A stretch of 6,002 nt of DNA, taken from positions 1 through 6,002 of the forward strand of contig JANXOQ010000509.1 of the NCBI GenBank assembly GCA_025357775.1. The letters run 5' to 3'. The notes beneath the pieces were generated by a model. It did no database searches, was not told the DNA's origin, and saw only the letters and a program-made list of their open reading frames with translations. This DNA comes from Ferruginibacter sp. (GTDB lineage Bacteria > Bacteroidota > Bacteroidia > Chitinophagales > Chitinophagaceae). The translations under genes were made by a program, and so were the position numbers. Below, piece after piece: positions 1 through 5,989 of this stretch (the first letter of the stretch is position 1; every line of letters starts with the position of its first letter).

Positions 1-108
1 CGTGCAGTATCAAAATTAAGTGTGCATAAAAATTGGTTTTACGGTTGGTTATGTTGCTTAAGTATCGCTATAGCCTTACAACTTTTTGTGGTATTTTCAA
101 TTAGGTAA
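1..108 (+). CDS. C-terminal end of a membrane protein (5' end outside window)
   Basis: Reading from base 1 in frame 1, there are 35 sense codons and then a TAA. This is the only forward frame open across the left edge; the other two stop within the first 30 bases. The peptide has a basic stretch (residues 1-11, with R, K, H and K) followed by about 22 hydrophobic residues (12-33, including WFYGWLCCLSIAIALQLFVV) and ends in IR. This fits a final transmembrane helix. The next gene begins 19 bases downstream on the same strand, so this is probably an upstream member of the same operon. The family cannot be identified from this fragment. An open stretch of only 105 bases is modest evidence; the helix-like composition and tight spacing add support. 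Confidence 0.55.
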   Translation, partial: RAVSKLSVHKNWFYGWLCCLSIAIALQLFVVFSIR

Positions 109-127
109 TTTTCGTTTAAGATTTTAT

Positions 128-571
128 ATGAATATTAAATATTTTACAATTTCAATTTATGTTACAGCAATAGCAGTGTGCTTGTATTACGCTTATCAAT
201 TTGGGCAGATACTTACTTATATCGTACAACCAATTGAAAAACTAAAACTTATTACAAATGCCGACGATAATTTTGTAAGTGTTGGTTTTATAGCTTGGCT
301 TGTTACATTGGTTGTTGCTAATATTACTGTTATTAAATTAAAGCAAATAGGTTGGATTATTTTTCCCTATTTACTTGCAGCATCCTTAATCATTATGAGT
401 ACCTTATACATGGGTGATGCTATATTTAATTTTAAGAAGCATAATATAAAATGGGATGGCTCTTTTAACGGAGGTATTATTGGTGCTATGCTGCTAGTAT
501 TTGCATTAATGATTATTGCAGTAATAAATTTAATAATAGTACTTTTTATCATTAAACGTCAAAAAAAATAA
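128..571 (+). CDS. small four-helix integral membrane protein, unknown function
   Basis: A 147-residue protein starting MNIKYFTISIYV. The frame stays open back to an ATG at 86, but that start would overlap the upstream gene's last 23 bases and add a basic, non-hydrophobic leader, so the ATG at 128 is preferred. Four hydrophobic helices are visible at about residues 5-25, 49-69, 75-95 and 115-142. The short loop between helices 2 and 3 is basic (KLKQ) and the tail is KRQKK. By the positive-inside rule both N and C termini face the cytoplasm. Two short loops (about 26-48 and 96-114) would face the periplasm. No catalytic motif or known family is recognised. The gene ends one base before the next start, so translation is probably coupled to that of the FKBP-TPR gene. 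Confidence 0.8.
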   Translation: MNIKYFTISIYVTAIAVCLYYAYQFGQILTYIVQPIEKLKLITNADDNFVSVGFIAWLVTLVVANITVIKLKQIGWIIFPYLLAASLIIMSTLYMGDAIFNFKKHNIKWDGSFNGGIIGAMLLVFALMIIAVINLIIVLFIIKRQKK

Positions 572-572
572 A

Positions 573-1772
573 ATGAAAAAGAAATTAAGCTCAAGCATTT
601 TAATGTTGTGTTTATGCCAAGCAACTTTTGCACAAACTGGCAAAAAAATAACAACCACTAGCAAATTACAATATCAAATTATTAGAGATGGTAGTGGCGC
701 AAAAGCAAATGTTACTGATAAGGTAACGTTCAATTATATAGGCAAACTGGAAGACGGCACTGTGTTTGATGATTCTTACAAACGAGGAACGCCATTAGAA
801 GTAGCACCTAATAATATGATCAAAGGATTACAAGAAGGCTTACCCTTAATGACTGTAGGTGCAAAGTATATTTTTTACATACCATCAAATTTAGCCTATG
901 GTACACAAGGTGCAGGTGGCACTATAAAACCGAATTCCAATTTAATTTTTGAAGTGGAATTGCTTAAAATAAATGGAAAGGGTTTAGATGTTCAAATTGC
1001 AGATGTATCTGAAAAAGATAACAATGAGAAAAATGATTACAAATTTTATAGAAAAAGGGCAAAGCAGCATATAAAAGATAAAAACTATAAAGATGCATTA
1101 AGTGATGCTGAAATGGCATTATCGTCAATGCCAAATGATACTTCATCAATTTTATGGAGAGCTAAAGCAAAGGAAGGATTAAATGATAGAAATGGAGCAA
1201 TACAAGATTATTCAACCTTGATAAATATGCTAGGTAACGAAGCTAAATTTATTTATTTCACCCGTGGCATATTATACGAACTTGAGAATAAATTATCATT
1301 TGCAAAAGCAGATTATCAAAAAATGCTTGAATTGGTTCCTAATGACAAAGACGTAACCCAAGCATTAGAAAGAGTAAAAACGAAGGAGTACAATAAAGTA
1401 TTGAGTGACCTTAATAACTCATTAGATAAAAGTTTAGAAAAAGTAAAACAATTAGACCCCGATAGGCCATTTATGAAATTAATAAAAACTACTAATGAAG
1501 AAATAAAAGCATGCACTAATAGAATGACAATAATAAATAGTAAAATTAAAAAATTCTCTGAAAACGAAAAAAATATTCATAACACGCCTTACACGGATTT
1601 GATTATAGAATTGTCAGGGGAAAATAGTAATATCTATAGAATCATAAAAACTAGGTCAAAAGAGTTAGAAAAATTTAACGATCATACATGGCCTGAGTTT
1701 AAAGGTGCATACCGAAAAGTCTTTATTACGTCTGGGGCTAAAGAAACCGATTTAAAAGAATTTGATAACTAA
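573..1772 (+). CDS. exported FKBP-type peptidyl-prolyl isomerase with C-terminal TPR repeats
   Basis: A 399-residue protein predicted to catalyse cis-trans isomerisation of Xaa-Pro bonds in the periplasm or at the cell surface. Residues 1-20 are a Sec signal peptide (MKKK, hydrophobic core, likely cleavage TFA|Q). Residues 31-134 form one complete FKBP domain. Against human FKBP12, pocket residues Y26, F36, D37, R42, I56, Y82 and F99 correspond to Y55, F65, D66, R71, I83, Y109 and F126. The pocket-floor Trp59 is replaced by L86, and F46 by L75. Three TPR units follow at about 156-189, 190-223 and 225-258. The third is clearest, with G232, Y235, A244, Y248 and P256 at consensus positions. Residues 260-335 look helical and possibly coiled-coil; 336-399 match nothing I know. 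TPRs bind proteins, so this is probably a folding factor that also docks a partner. One base separates it from the preceding gene and ten from the next. The FKBP call is secure, the TPR call fairly so; substrates are unknown. Confidence 0.92.
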   Translation: MKKKLSSSILMLCLCQATFAQTGKKITTTSKLQYQIIRDGSGAKANVTDKVTFNYIGKLEDGTVFDDSYKRGTPLEVAPNNMIKGLQEGLPLMTVGAKYIFYIPSNLAYGTQGAGGTIKPNSNLIFEVELLKINGKGLDVQIADVSEKDNNEKNDYKFYRKRAKQHIKDKNYKDALSDAEMALSSMPNDTSSILWRAKAKEGLNDRNGAIQDYSTLINMLGNEAKFIYFTRGILYELENKLSFAKADYQKMLELVPNDKDVTQALERVKTKEYNKVLSDLNNSLDKSLEKVKQLDPDRPFMKLIKTTNEEIKACTNRMTIINSKIKKFSENEKNIHNTPYTDLIIELSGENSNIYRIIKTRSKELEKFNDHTWPEFKGAYRKVFITSGAKETDLKEFDN

Positions 1773-1782
1773 TTAAAATTTT

Positions 1783-2241
1783 ATGAGTGCAGAAACCTCC
1801 ATGTCTTTAATAATGTTTGGTGCATTTATCTTTATATGTGCATCAGCAATTATTGTAGAAAAATACCATCGGGCAGGTAAAACAAAATTGAATGGAGGGC
1901 AAGTTATTTTAATGCTTTGCTTGTTATTTTTTGCAGCAGCTTATTTTTTTATAAAAAGTATAGGCAGTGATGAACGCCAACAAATTATAAATAATGTAAC
2001 TTTAAAAACAACTGTTACCAACATTACTTTTGATACACACAAACCATATTTTAAAGATATGACCCTTGACGATGGACAAACATTACCAATGCCAGAAACT
2101 ATGAATAATACATTGCAAATAGGAGATAGTATTTATAAAAATAAAGGCGAAGATTTTTATACCGTTGTAAATGCAAAAATAAAAAGTAGCATAAAGTATG
2201 AAGTAAAAATACATTTGAGAGAACTATCAAAACCACAATAA
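1783..2241 (+). CDS. small membrane protein, two helices plus predicted periplasmic domain
   Basis: A 152-residue protein of unrecognised family. Two hydrophobic helices span about residues 7-25 and 39-58. The loop between them is basic (EKYHRAGKTK) and should be cytoplasmic, which puts the N terminus and the roughly 90-residue tail (60-152) in the periplasm. The tail alternates polar and hydrophobic residues, suggesting beta strands. It carries the stretch LQIGDSIYKNKGEDFYTVV (111-129), which resembles 'GDSI-K' patterns I associate with small uncharacterised Bacteroidota envelope proteins; that is an impression, not a search result. The ATG at 1783 gives a 10-base gap from the upstream stop. 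A second Met at residue 7 (base 1801) is possible but would leave almost nothing before helix 1. Its place between two genes for exported proteins suggests it anchors or contacts one of them. Confidence 0.8.
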   Translation: MSAETSMSLIMFGAFIFICASAIIVEKYHRAGKTKLNGGQVILMLCLLFFAAAYFFIKSIGSDERQQIINNVTLKTTVTNITFDTHKPYFKDMTLDDGQTLPMPETMNNTLQIGDSIYKNKGEDFYTVVNAKIKSSIKYEVKIHLRELSKPQ

Positions 2242-2255
2242 AAAAATCGAACAAA

Positions 2256-4409
2256 ATGAAAAAAATATTTCTAATAATTGCCATTTTTTTTGCAAGCAAA
2301 ACAATTGCACAAAATACCAACCTTACTAATAATGCAACTTATGGGCAACGCTATCAAGAACAGGTAGAAAATAATACGGCAAAGCCAAATGCACCATTAT
2401 ATAATGGAGTAAACAGTACAAATAGCAGTGGTGGCGGTAGCAACGAAATATTTGAAAGAGGCTATTGGAAAAAGAAAGCCGCTAATGAGGCTAAACAAAG
2501 TGCAGAAAATTACAGAGTAAAACAACTGCTAGAAAATGAAAAAAGAGTGCAAGAACAAAATGAACTTTCCGAAAGAGTAAGAGATAATTTTTTGAGGGAT
2601 AAAGAATTAAAACAAAAAAAAGACCTTGCTTTAGCCACAATGGTTCCTATTATTGCAAATGATGGCATGAATTATACCGAGGCTACAGAAGCTGGTGAAA
2701 TGATGCTTTATTTTGCAAGAAATAATTTAACTTTTCCTGAGGAAGAAAATAAAAATGCATCAAAAAATTTGTATGAATTTAGACGATTAGCGAATACAGA
2801 AAGTTTTGAAAAATTAATGGATTTGATATGGATGGGTAGCAGATATGCGTTATCCACCACCGACAACTTGAATAGCTTGAAGAAAAGATTTCCACAAAAA
2901 ATAGATACTTTGGAAAAAGCGGAACTCAATATGATGGCTAATTACTTTGGTGGTTATAGAGCCCTTTTTTATAACACAACCGACCCTTATTATCCTAAAA
3001 GTATTTTTGAAATACTTAGTGATAATGATAAAAAAGTTTTAATGAAACAATTTGATTATTTAGCCAAAAAATTCCCTTTAAAAGGATTATTAATGGCTGG
3101 CAATTGCAGAGACCATTTGAACCCTTATTATATTGAAGGGCTTACATTTTCAAAGTTGTTAAATAATGATGATGTAGCAATTAAGTTTGAAGCTAATAAA
3201 AAAGTACTTTTTTCTATACACACTCCAATTCTTCAAATAGGTGAAAAGCCAAGCAATGATAATTATGAAAAAGTAAAAAATAAAATCTTTAGGCGATTTA
3301 AAGATAGCTTTCAATGGATTGAAAGAAATTATCCAAATTACGTATATGACCTATTAAAAGAAGATTGGAAAAAAATAGCAGATGCCCAAGGGGTGCCATT
3401 ACTTTATATTCAATATGTTGTTAGTGAATTTAGTTATAACTATTCATCATGGACATCTTATTATCAAACATTAATAAAAGCTGCTGATGAGGAAGGAAAC
3501 GACATTAACAAAAATGGAAAAACAACATTTAAATATTCAAATGGCGACATTTATACTGGATATTTTAAAAATGGAGCAAGAGATGGTGTAGGTACTTATC
3601 AATACATTAATGGAAATACTTACACTGGTGAATGGGAAAATAATGTAAGGTCTGGAAAAGGGTTTTATAAGAAAGCAAATGGGTTTTATGTAGAAGGTAC
3701 TTACAAAAATAATATAGTTGATAATGTAAAGTATTATAATGCTTCAAAAAAAGAAATTACTGAAAATGAGTTTTATAAAACACCGCTTGAAAAAAACATT
3801 ACAGTTAAATACGATTATGGTACTTACATAGGCGATGTACAAAATGATAAACGAAATGGTAAAGGAAAACTAAACTATACTAACGGAGCAATGTACGAAG
3901 GTGATTTTAAAGATGATAAAATTGAAGGTAATGGAACAATGGCTTATAGCGGAGATACAACAACATATACTGGCTCGTGGGCCAATAACTTACCGGGTGG
4001 GTTGGGTACAAAAAAATGGACAAAAAAAGGAGAAAGCTATACAGGCGAATGGAAAGAAGGTAAAAGAAATGGAAAAGGTGCTTACACTTATAAAGACAGC
4101 TCAATAAATATTGGAACTTGGGTAAATGGTGTAAGAGAAGGTGATTTTGAATTTAGATATGTAAATGGAGATTATAAAACAGGAAAAATTATAAACAATA
4201 AAAGAGAAGGGTTATGGACGTATTATTTTAAAAACAAAAATATTTCTACAACCAATTATATTGCCGATAAAAAAAATGGTGAATATGTTGTTACAAAAAC
4301 AAATGGAACAAAACAAAAAGGTATTTACAAAGATGATGCACTAGAAAACATACATTATTACAATAATGAAAATGCCGAAATATCTAAAGAAGAATTTGAA
4401 AAAAAATAA
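2256..4409 (+). CDS. exported MORN-repeat protein with uncharacterised helical N-terminal region
   Basis: A 717-residue protein. Residues 1-19 are a Sec signal peptide (MKKIFLIIAIFFASKTIA|Q). Residues 20-65 form an Asn/Ser/Gly-rich linker, and 70-125 are highly charged and probably coiled-coil. Residues 130-410 look alpha-helical, rich in aromatic residues and Lys, and match no family I know. From residue 427 there are MORN-type units of about 23 residues with the pattern Y-x-N/G-G-x-x-Y-x-G-x-[WF]-x-[ND]-x-x-x-x-G-x-G-x-x. Three lie at 427-494 and about eight at 519-703; the last few are degenerate. Each array ends in a similar cap (490-506 and 698-714). MORN repeats form beta-hairpin sheets; in eukaryotes some act in membrane association or dimerisation, but bacterial roles are mostly unknown. 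No C-terminal sorting domain or enzyme motif is visible. It is the last gene of the run, 14 bases after the preceding one, and may be a client or partner of the FKBP-TPR protein. Confidence 0.9.
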   Translation: MKKIFLIIAIFFASKTIAQNTNLTNNATYGQRYQEQVENNTAKPNAPLYNGVNSTNSSGGGSNEIFERGYWKKKAANEAKQSAENYRVKQLLENEKRVQEQNELSERVRDNFLRDKELKQKKDLALATMVPIIANDGMNYTEATEAGEMMLYFARNNLTFPEEENKNASKNLYEFRRLANTESFEKLMDLIWMGSRYALSTTDNLNSLKKRFPQKIDTLEKAELNMMANYFGGYRALFYNTTDPYYPKSIFEILSDNDKKVLMKQFDYLAKKFPLKGLLMAGNCRDHLNPYYIEGLTFSKLLNNDDVAIKFEANKKVLFSIHTPILQIGEKPSNDNYEKVKNKIFRRFKDSFQWIERNYPNYVYDLLKEDWKKIADAQGVPLLYIQYVVSEFSYNYSSWTSYYQTLIKAADEEGNDINKNGKTTFKYSNGDIYTGYFKNGARDGVGTYQYINGNTYTGEWENNVRSGKGFYKKANGFYVEGTYKNNIVDNVKYYNASKKEITENEFYKTPLEKNITVKYDYGTYIGDVQNDKRNGKGKLNYTNGAMYEGDFKDDKIEGNGTMAYSGDTTTYTGSWANNLPGGLGTKKWTKKGESYTGEWKEGKRNGKGAYTYKDSSINIGTWVNGVREGDFEFRYVNGDYKTGKIINNKREGLWTYYFKNKNISTTNYIADKKNGEYVVTKTNGTKQKGIYKDDALENIHYYNNENAEISKEEFEKK
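3534..3737 (+). repeat. MORN array 1 (three units) within the MORN-repeat gene
   Basis: This encodes residues 427-494. Units one and two are near-canonical, starting YSNGDIYTGYFKNG and YINGNTYTGEWENN and ending in DGVGTYQ and SGKGFYK. Unit three (KANGFYVEGTYKNN, ending VDNVKYY) has lost the G-x-G turn. The similarity is at protein level; the DNA of the units has diverged, so this is an old amplification and not a recent tandem duplication. Confidence 0.8.
3810..4364 (+). repeat. MORN array 2 (about eight units) within the MORN-repeat gene
   Basis: This encodes residues 519-703. Units begin at about residues 519, 541, 564, 588, 612, 635, 658 and 681. The first, second and fourth are closest to consensus (for example YTNGAMYEGDFKDDKIEGNG and GESYTGEWKEGKRNGKG). 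Units six to eight keep only part of the pattern, such as NKREGLW and KKNGEYV. The decay toward the C terminus mirrors that in array 1, where the last unit is also degenerate and is followed by a cap. Confidence 0.75.
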
Positions 4410-4436
4410 AAAAGTTTCGATTACTAATAACTTTTT
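4409..4436 (+). terminator. possible weak hairpin just after the MORN gene
   Basis: AAAAAGTT (4409-4416) is perfectly complementary to AACTTTTT (4429-4436) across a 12-base loop. The stem has a single G-C pair, so it would be unstable, and such pairing arises easily in DNA this AT-rich. It overlaps the last base of the stop codon. It may be a weak first terminator for the + strand run or simply chance; the hairpin at 4548-4575 is far stronger. Confidence 0.2.
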
Positions 4437-4546
4437 AAATTAATCGTAATAACCTGACAATTTTAAAAAATAAAACTATCAAACTAATCTTTTTATTTTT
4501 TATCTTTTTTCGCTAAACCTAAATTTTAGTTTAATGGCTTATAATT

Positions 4547-4576
4547 AAAAAGGCTTCCAAATTTGGAAGCCTTTTA
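4547..4576. terminator. bidirectional rho-independent terminator
   Basis: Bases 4548-4575 are a perfect 28-base palindrome with arms AAAAGGCTTCCAAA and TTTGGAAGCCTTTT. As RNA it would form a GC-containing stem (GGCTTCC with GGAAGCC, 4552-4558 and 4565-4571) and a six-base AAATTT loop. An A tract precedes it and a T tract follows it, so transcripts from either side end in the hairpin plus U run expected of an intrinsic terminator. It lies 16 bases beyond the stop of the - strand fasciclin gene and about 140 bases beyond the stop of the + strand MORN gene, exactly where two convergent units need to be separated. Confidence 0.88.
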
Positions 4577-4591
4577 ATTACTTTAAAAATC

Positions 4592-5989
4592 TTATTGAGG
4601 TAATAAAACTTTATCTATAATATGATACACACCATTTACACAATGCCTGTCAGCCGCTATTACATTAGCAGCGGCACCAGTATATGGAGCAGGATTTACG
4701 GGAACGATAGGAGAACCCCAACCTTCCTTTAAAATTCCAAAACCTGTAAGTTTAACAGATGTAGGTGTAGGTCCTGCAAAAGTAGCAACTGCATTTATAC
4801 CAGGGTGAGCTGCTAAACTTCCATTAACAAGTGTTTTTAAAAACCTTGGGGTAGTTGGAGCATTAACTGAGAAAAATCTAATATTTGGACTAAAACTACC
4901 TGTACTATTGCTAGCTATAAAATGATATGCTAATAATCCTTTTACAGCCGAAACTGGTAATAAATTAAATGTAGTAGGGCTAGAAGCCAATGCTGTAGAG
5001 TTGCTATGAGCTATTGGGAATGAGTTTGATGCCGCTATTGCTGGTGCATTTGCAGTTGCAAATGCGGTAGCTTGAGCAGGTGTTAGCATAAGTGCAATGG
5101 CAGCATTGTAAACATTTTGATATACTACAGGATAAACTTGTGCATACACTTGGCTATATACATTTGGATAAATAAGGCTATCAATTGCGGTTCTCATAGC
5201 AGCATTATTAGGTGCAAGTACTGTCATATTTAATACACCAAATCCTAGCAAAGAATCTAACCTACTAGTACCAACAGAACCACTATCACCTCTAGCAACT
5301 GCTGCTCTAAAAAAAACTAAAGCAGTATCATTTCTAATTGAATCTTTTAACAATTTAGTTGGAGGCGCAGCAATCGTATAACTTTGGTGTACGACCCCAT
5401 TACTAGCACTTGCTTGTATAGCAGGGTTAAATACAGGAATATTATTTACATAATTTATTCCATTATTTACTGAAGGGCAAATCGTCATTCTAATGTAAGG
5501 ATTGTTAATTGGGTCTAATTGTATTAGCGAAGGCAGTGGCAAATTAGGAGCTGCGTTAGCCCAACTTCCGCTTAAATATTGTTGACCAATGGTATTGTAC
5601 TGAACGATACCTGCTGCACTTGTTACAGGTAAAGAATTATTTATAAAACCGACAAAAGTAGCATCAGGTGCATTAAGTGGCACTGCACCACCAGATGCAG
5701 CATTTACAAATATTTTCATACCAGCATTATCTACTGCAAAAATGGTAAATCTTTTATTTGTATCATTTAAAAGAGGCAACAAAGTAGATCGTACTAATAA
5801 TTTGTAAAACAGACTATCATTAGGGTTTGAAGCAATTACTTGTGCAACAGTTCCTACTATAGGGTTTTGTGAAACAGATGTATTTATTGGTACTAATTCT
5901 TCTAACCCCTTATTACAAGCAGATAACAAAAACACAGTACTCATAGCAACTGCAGCATAAAATTTTAATTTATTTTTTAATTTTTTCAT
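4592..5989 (-). CDS. fasciclin (FAS1) domain lipoprotein, two FAS1 domains
   Basis: A 465-residue predicted surface or periplasmic lipoprotein. Residues 1-24 are a lipoprotein signal (MKKLKNKLKF, hydrophobic core, lipobox LSA-C), with Cys25 as the lipidation site. FAS1 domain 1 covers about 44-208, with an H1-like motif FTIFAVDNAGM (81-91) and an H2-like motif ASNGVVHQSYTI (195-206). FAS1 domain 2 covers about 218-463, with H1-like MTVLAPNNAAM (255-265), a YH motif (Y355, H356) in GLLAYHFI, and a canonical H2 NGVYHIIDKVLLP at the end (452-464). Domain 2 is much longer than the usual 130-150 residues because of insertions, including an unusual [VI]Yxx repeat (273-296). FAS1 domains mediate adhesion or matrix and carbohydrate contacts; bacterial examples are mostly uncharacterised. 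The mature part has few lysines (11 after Cys25), unlike the Lys-rich + strand proteins. No Shine-Dalgarno sequence is seen in the 13 bases visible upstream of the ATG; the promoter is outside the window. Confidence 0.92.
   Translation of the reverse strand: MKKLKNKLKFYAAVAMSTVFLLSACNKGLEELVPINTSVSQNPIVGTVAQVIASNPNDSLFYKLLVRSTLLPLLNDTNKRFTIFAVDNAGMKIFVNAASGGAVPLNAPDATFVGFINNSLPVTSAAGIVQYNTIGQQYLSGSWANAAPNLPLPSLIQLDPINNPYIRMTICPSVNNGINYVNNIPVFNPAIQASASNGVVHQSYTIAAPPTKLLKDSIRNDTALVFFRAAVARGDSGSVGTSRLDSLLGFGVLNMTVLAPNNAAMRTAIDSLIYPNVYSQVYAQVYPVVYQNVYNAAIALMLTPAQATAFATANAPAIAASNSFPIAHSNSTALASSPTTFNLLPVSAVKGLLAYHFIASNSTGSFSPNIRFFSVNAPTTPRFLKTLVNGSLAAHPGINAVATFAGPTPTSVKLTGFGILKEGWGSPIVPVNPAPYTGAAANVIAADRHCVNGVYHIIDKVLLPQ
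5102..5173 (-). repeat. 12-base tandem repeat encoding six [VI]Yxx tetrapeptides in the FAS1 lipoprotein
   Basis: Residues 273-296 of the fasciclin protein read IYPN-VYSQ-VYAQ-VYPV-VYQN-VYNA, six consecutive tetrapeptides with Tyr at every fourth position. On the + strand this appears as a degenerate 12-base period, with 'ata' recurring every 12 bases between about 5120 and 5165. The segment falls just after the H1-like motif of FAS1 domain 2, where ordinary FAS1 domains have no such element, and is followed by an Ala-rich stretch (296-320). Confidence 0.75.

Noticed and set aside
86..127. Upstream ATG start for the four-helix membrane protein
   Set aside because: It would overlap the preceding frame's last 23 bases and add a basic, non-hydrophobic leader. 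The ATG at 128 begins right before the first helix and leaves normal spacing.
964..1149. Antisense short frames within the FKBP, MORN and first membrane genes (also 367-552, 1316-1516, 2708-2929, 3907-4104)
   Set aside because: All are fully contained in convincing genes on the + strand, show no family features, and are rich in Phe/Leu/Ser as expected of reversed A-rich codons.
2099..2320. 73-codon - strand frame across the two-helix/MORN gene junction
   Set aside because: It is antisense to two well-supported genes. Its hydrophobic look comes from reading A-rich signal-peptide and lysine codons backwards.
3901..4107. 68-codon + strand frame inside the MORN gene
   Set aside because: It lies wholly inside array 2 in another frame, and its Lys/Gly-rich, featureless product is a by-product of the repeat codons.
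3534..4364. Direct-repeat array that might suggest CRISPR or a mobile element
   Set aside because: The periodicity is about 69 bases, in frame, and conserved only at protein level as MORN units; there are no identical repeats with unique spacers.
4418..4446. CGATTA...TAATCG inverted repeat after the MORN gene
   Set aside because: Six base pairs with a 17-base loop is too weak to interpret in DNA this AT-rich, and no U tract follows it.
4515..4532. Imperfect palindrome around AAACCTAAATTTTAGTTT
   Set aside because: The arms differ by an extra base and consist almost entirely of A/T. No operator or promoter context supports it.
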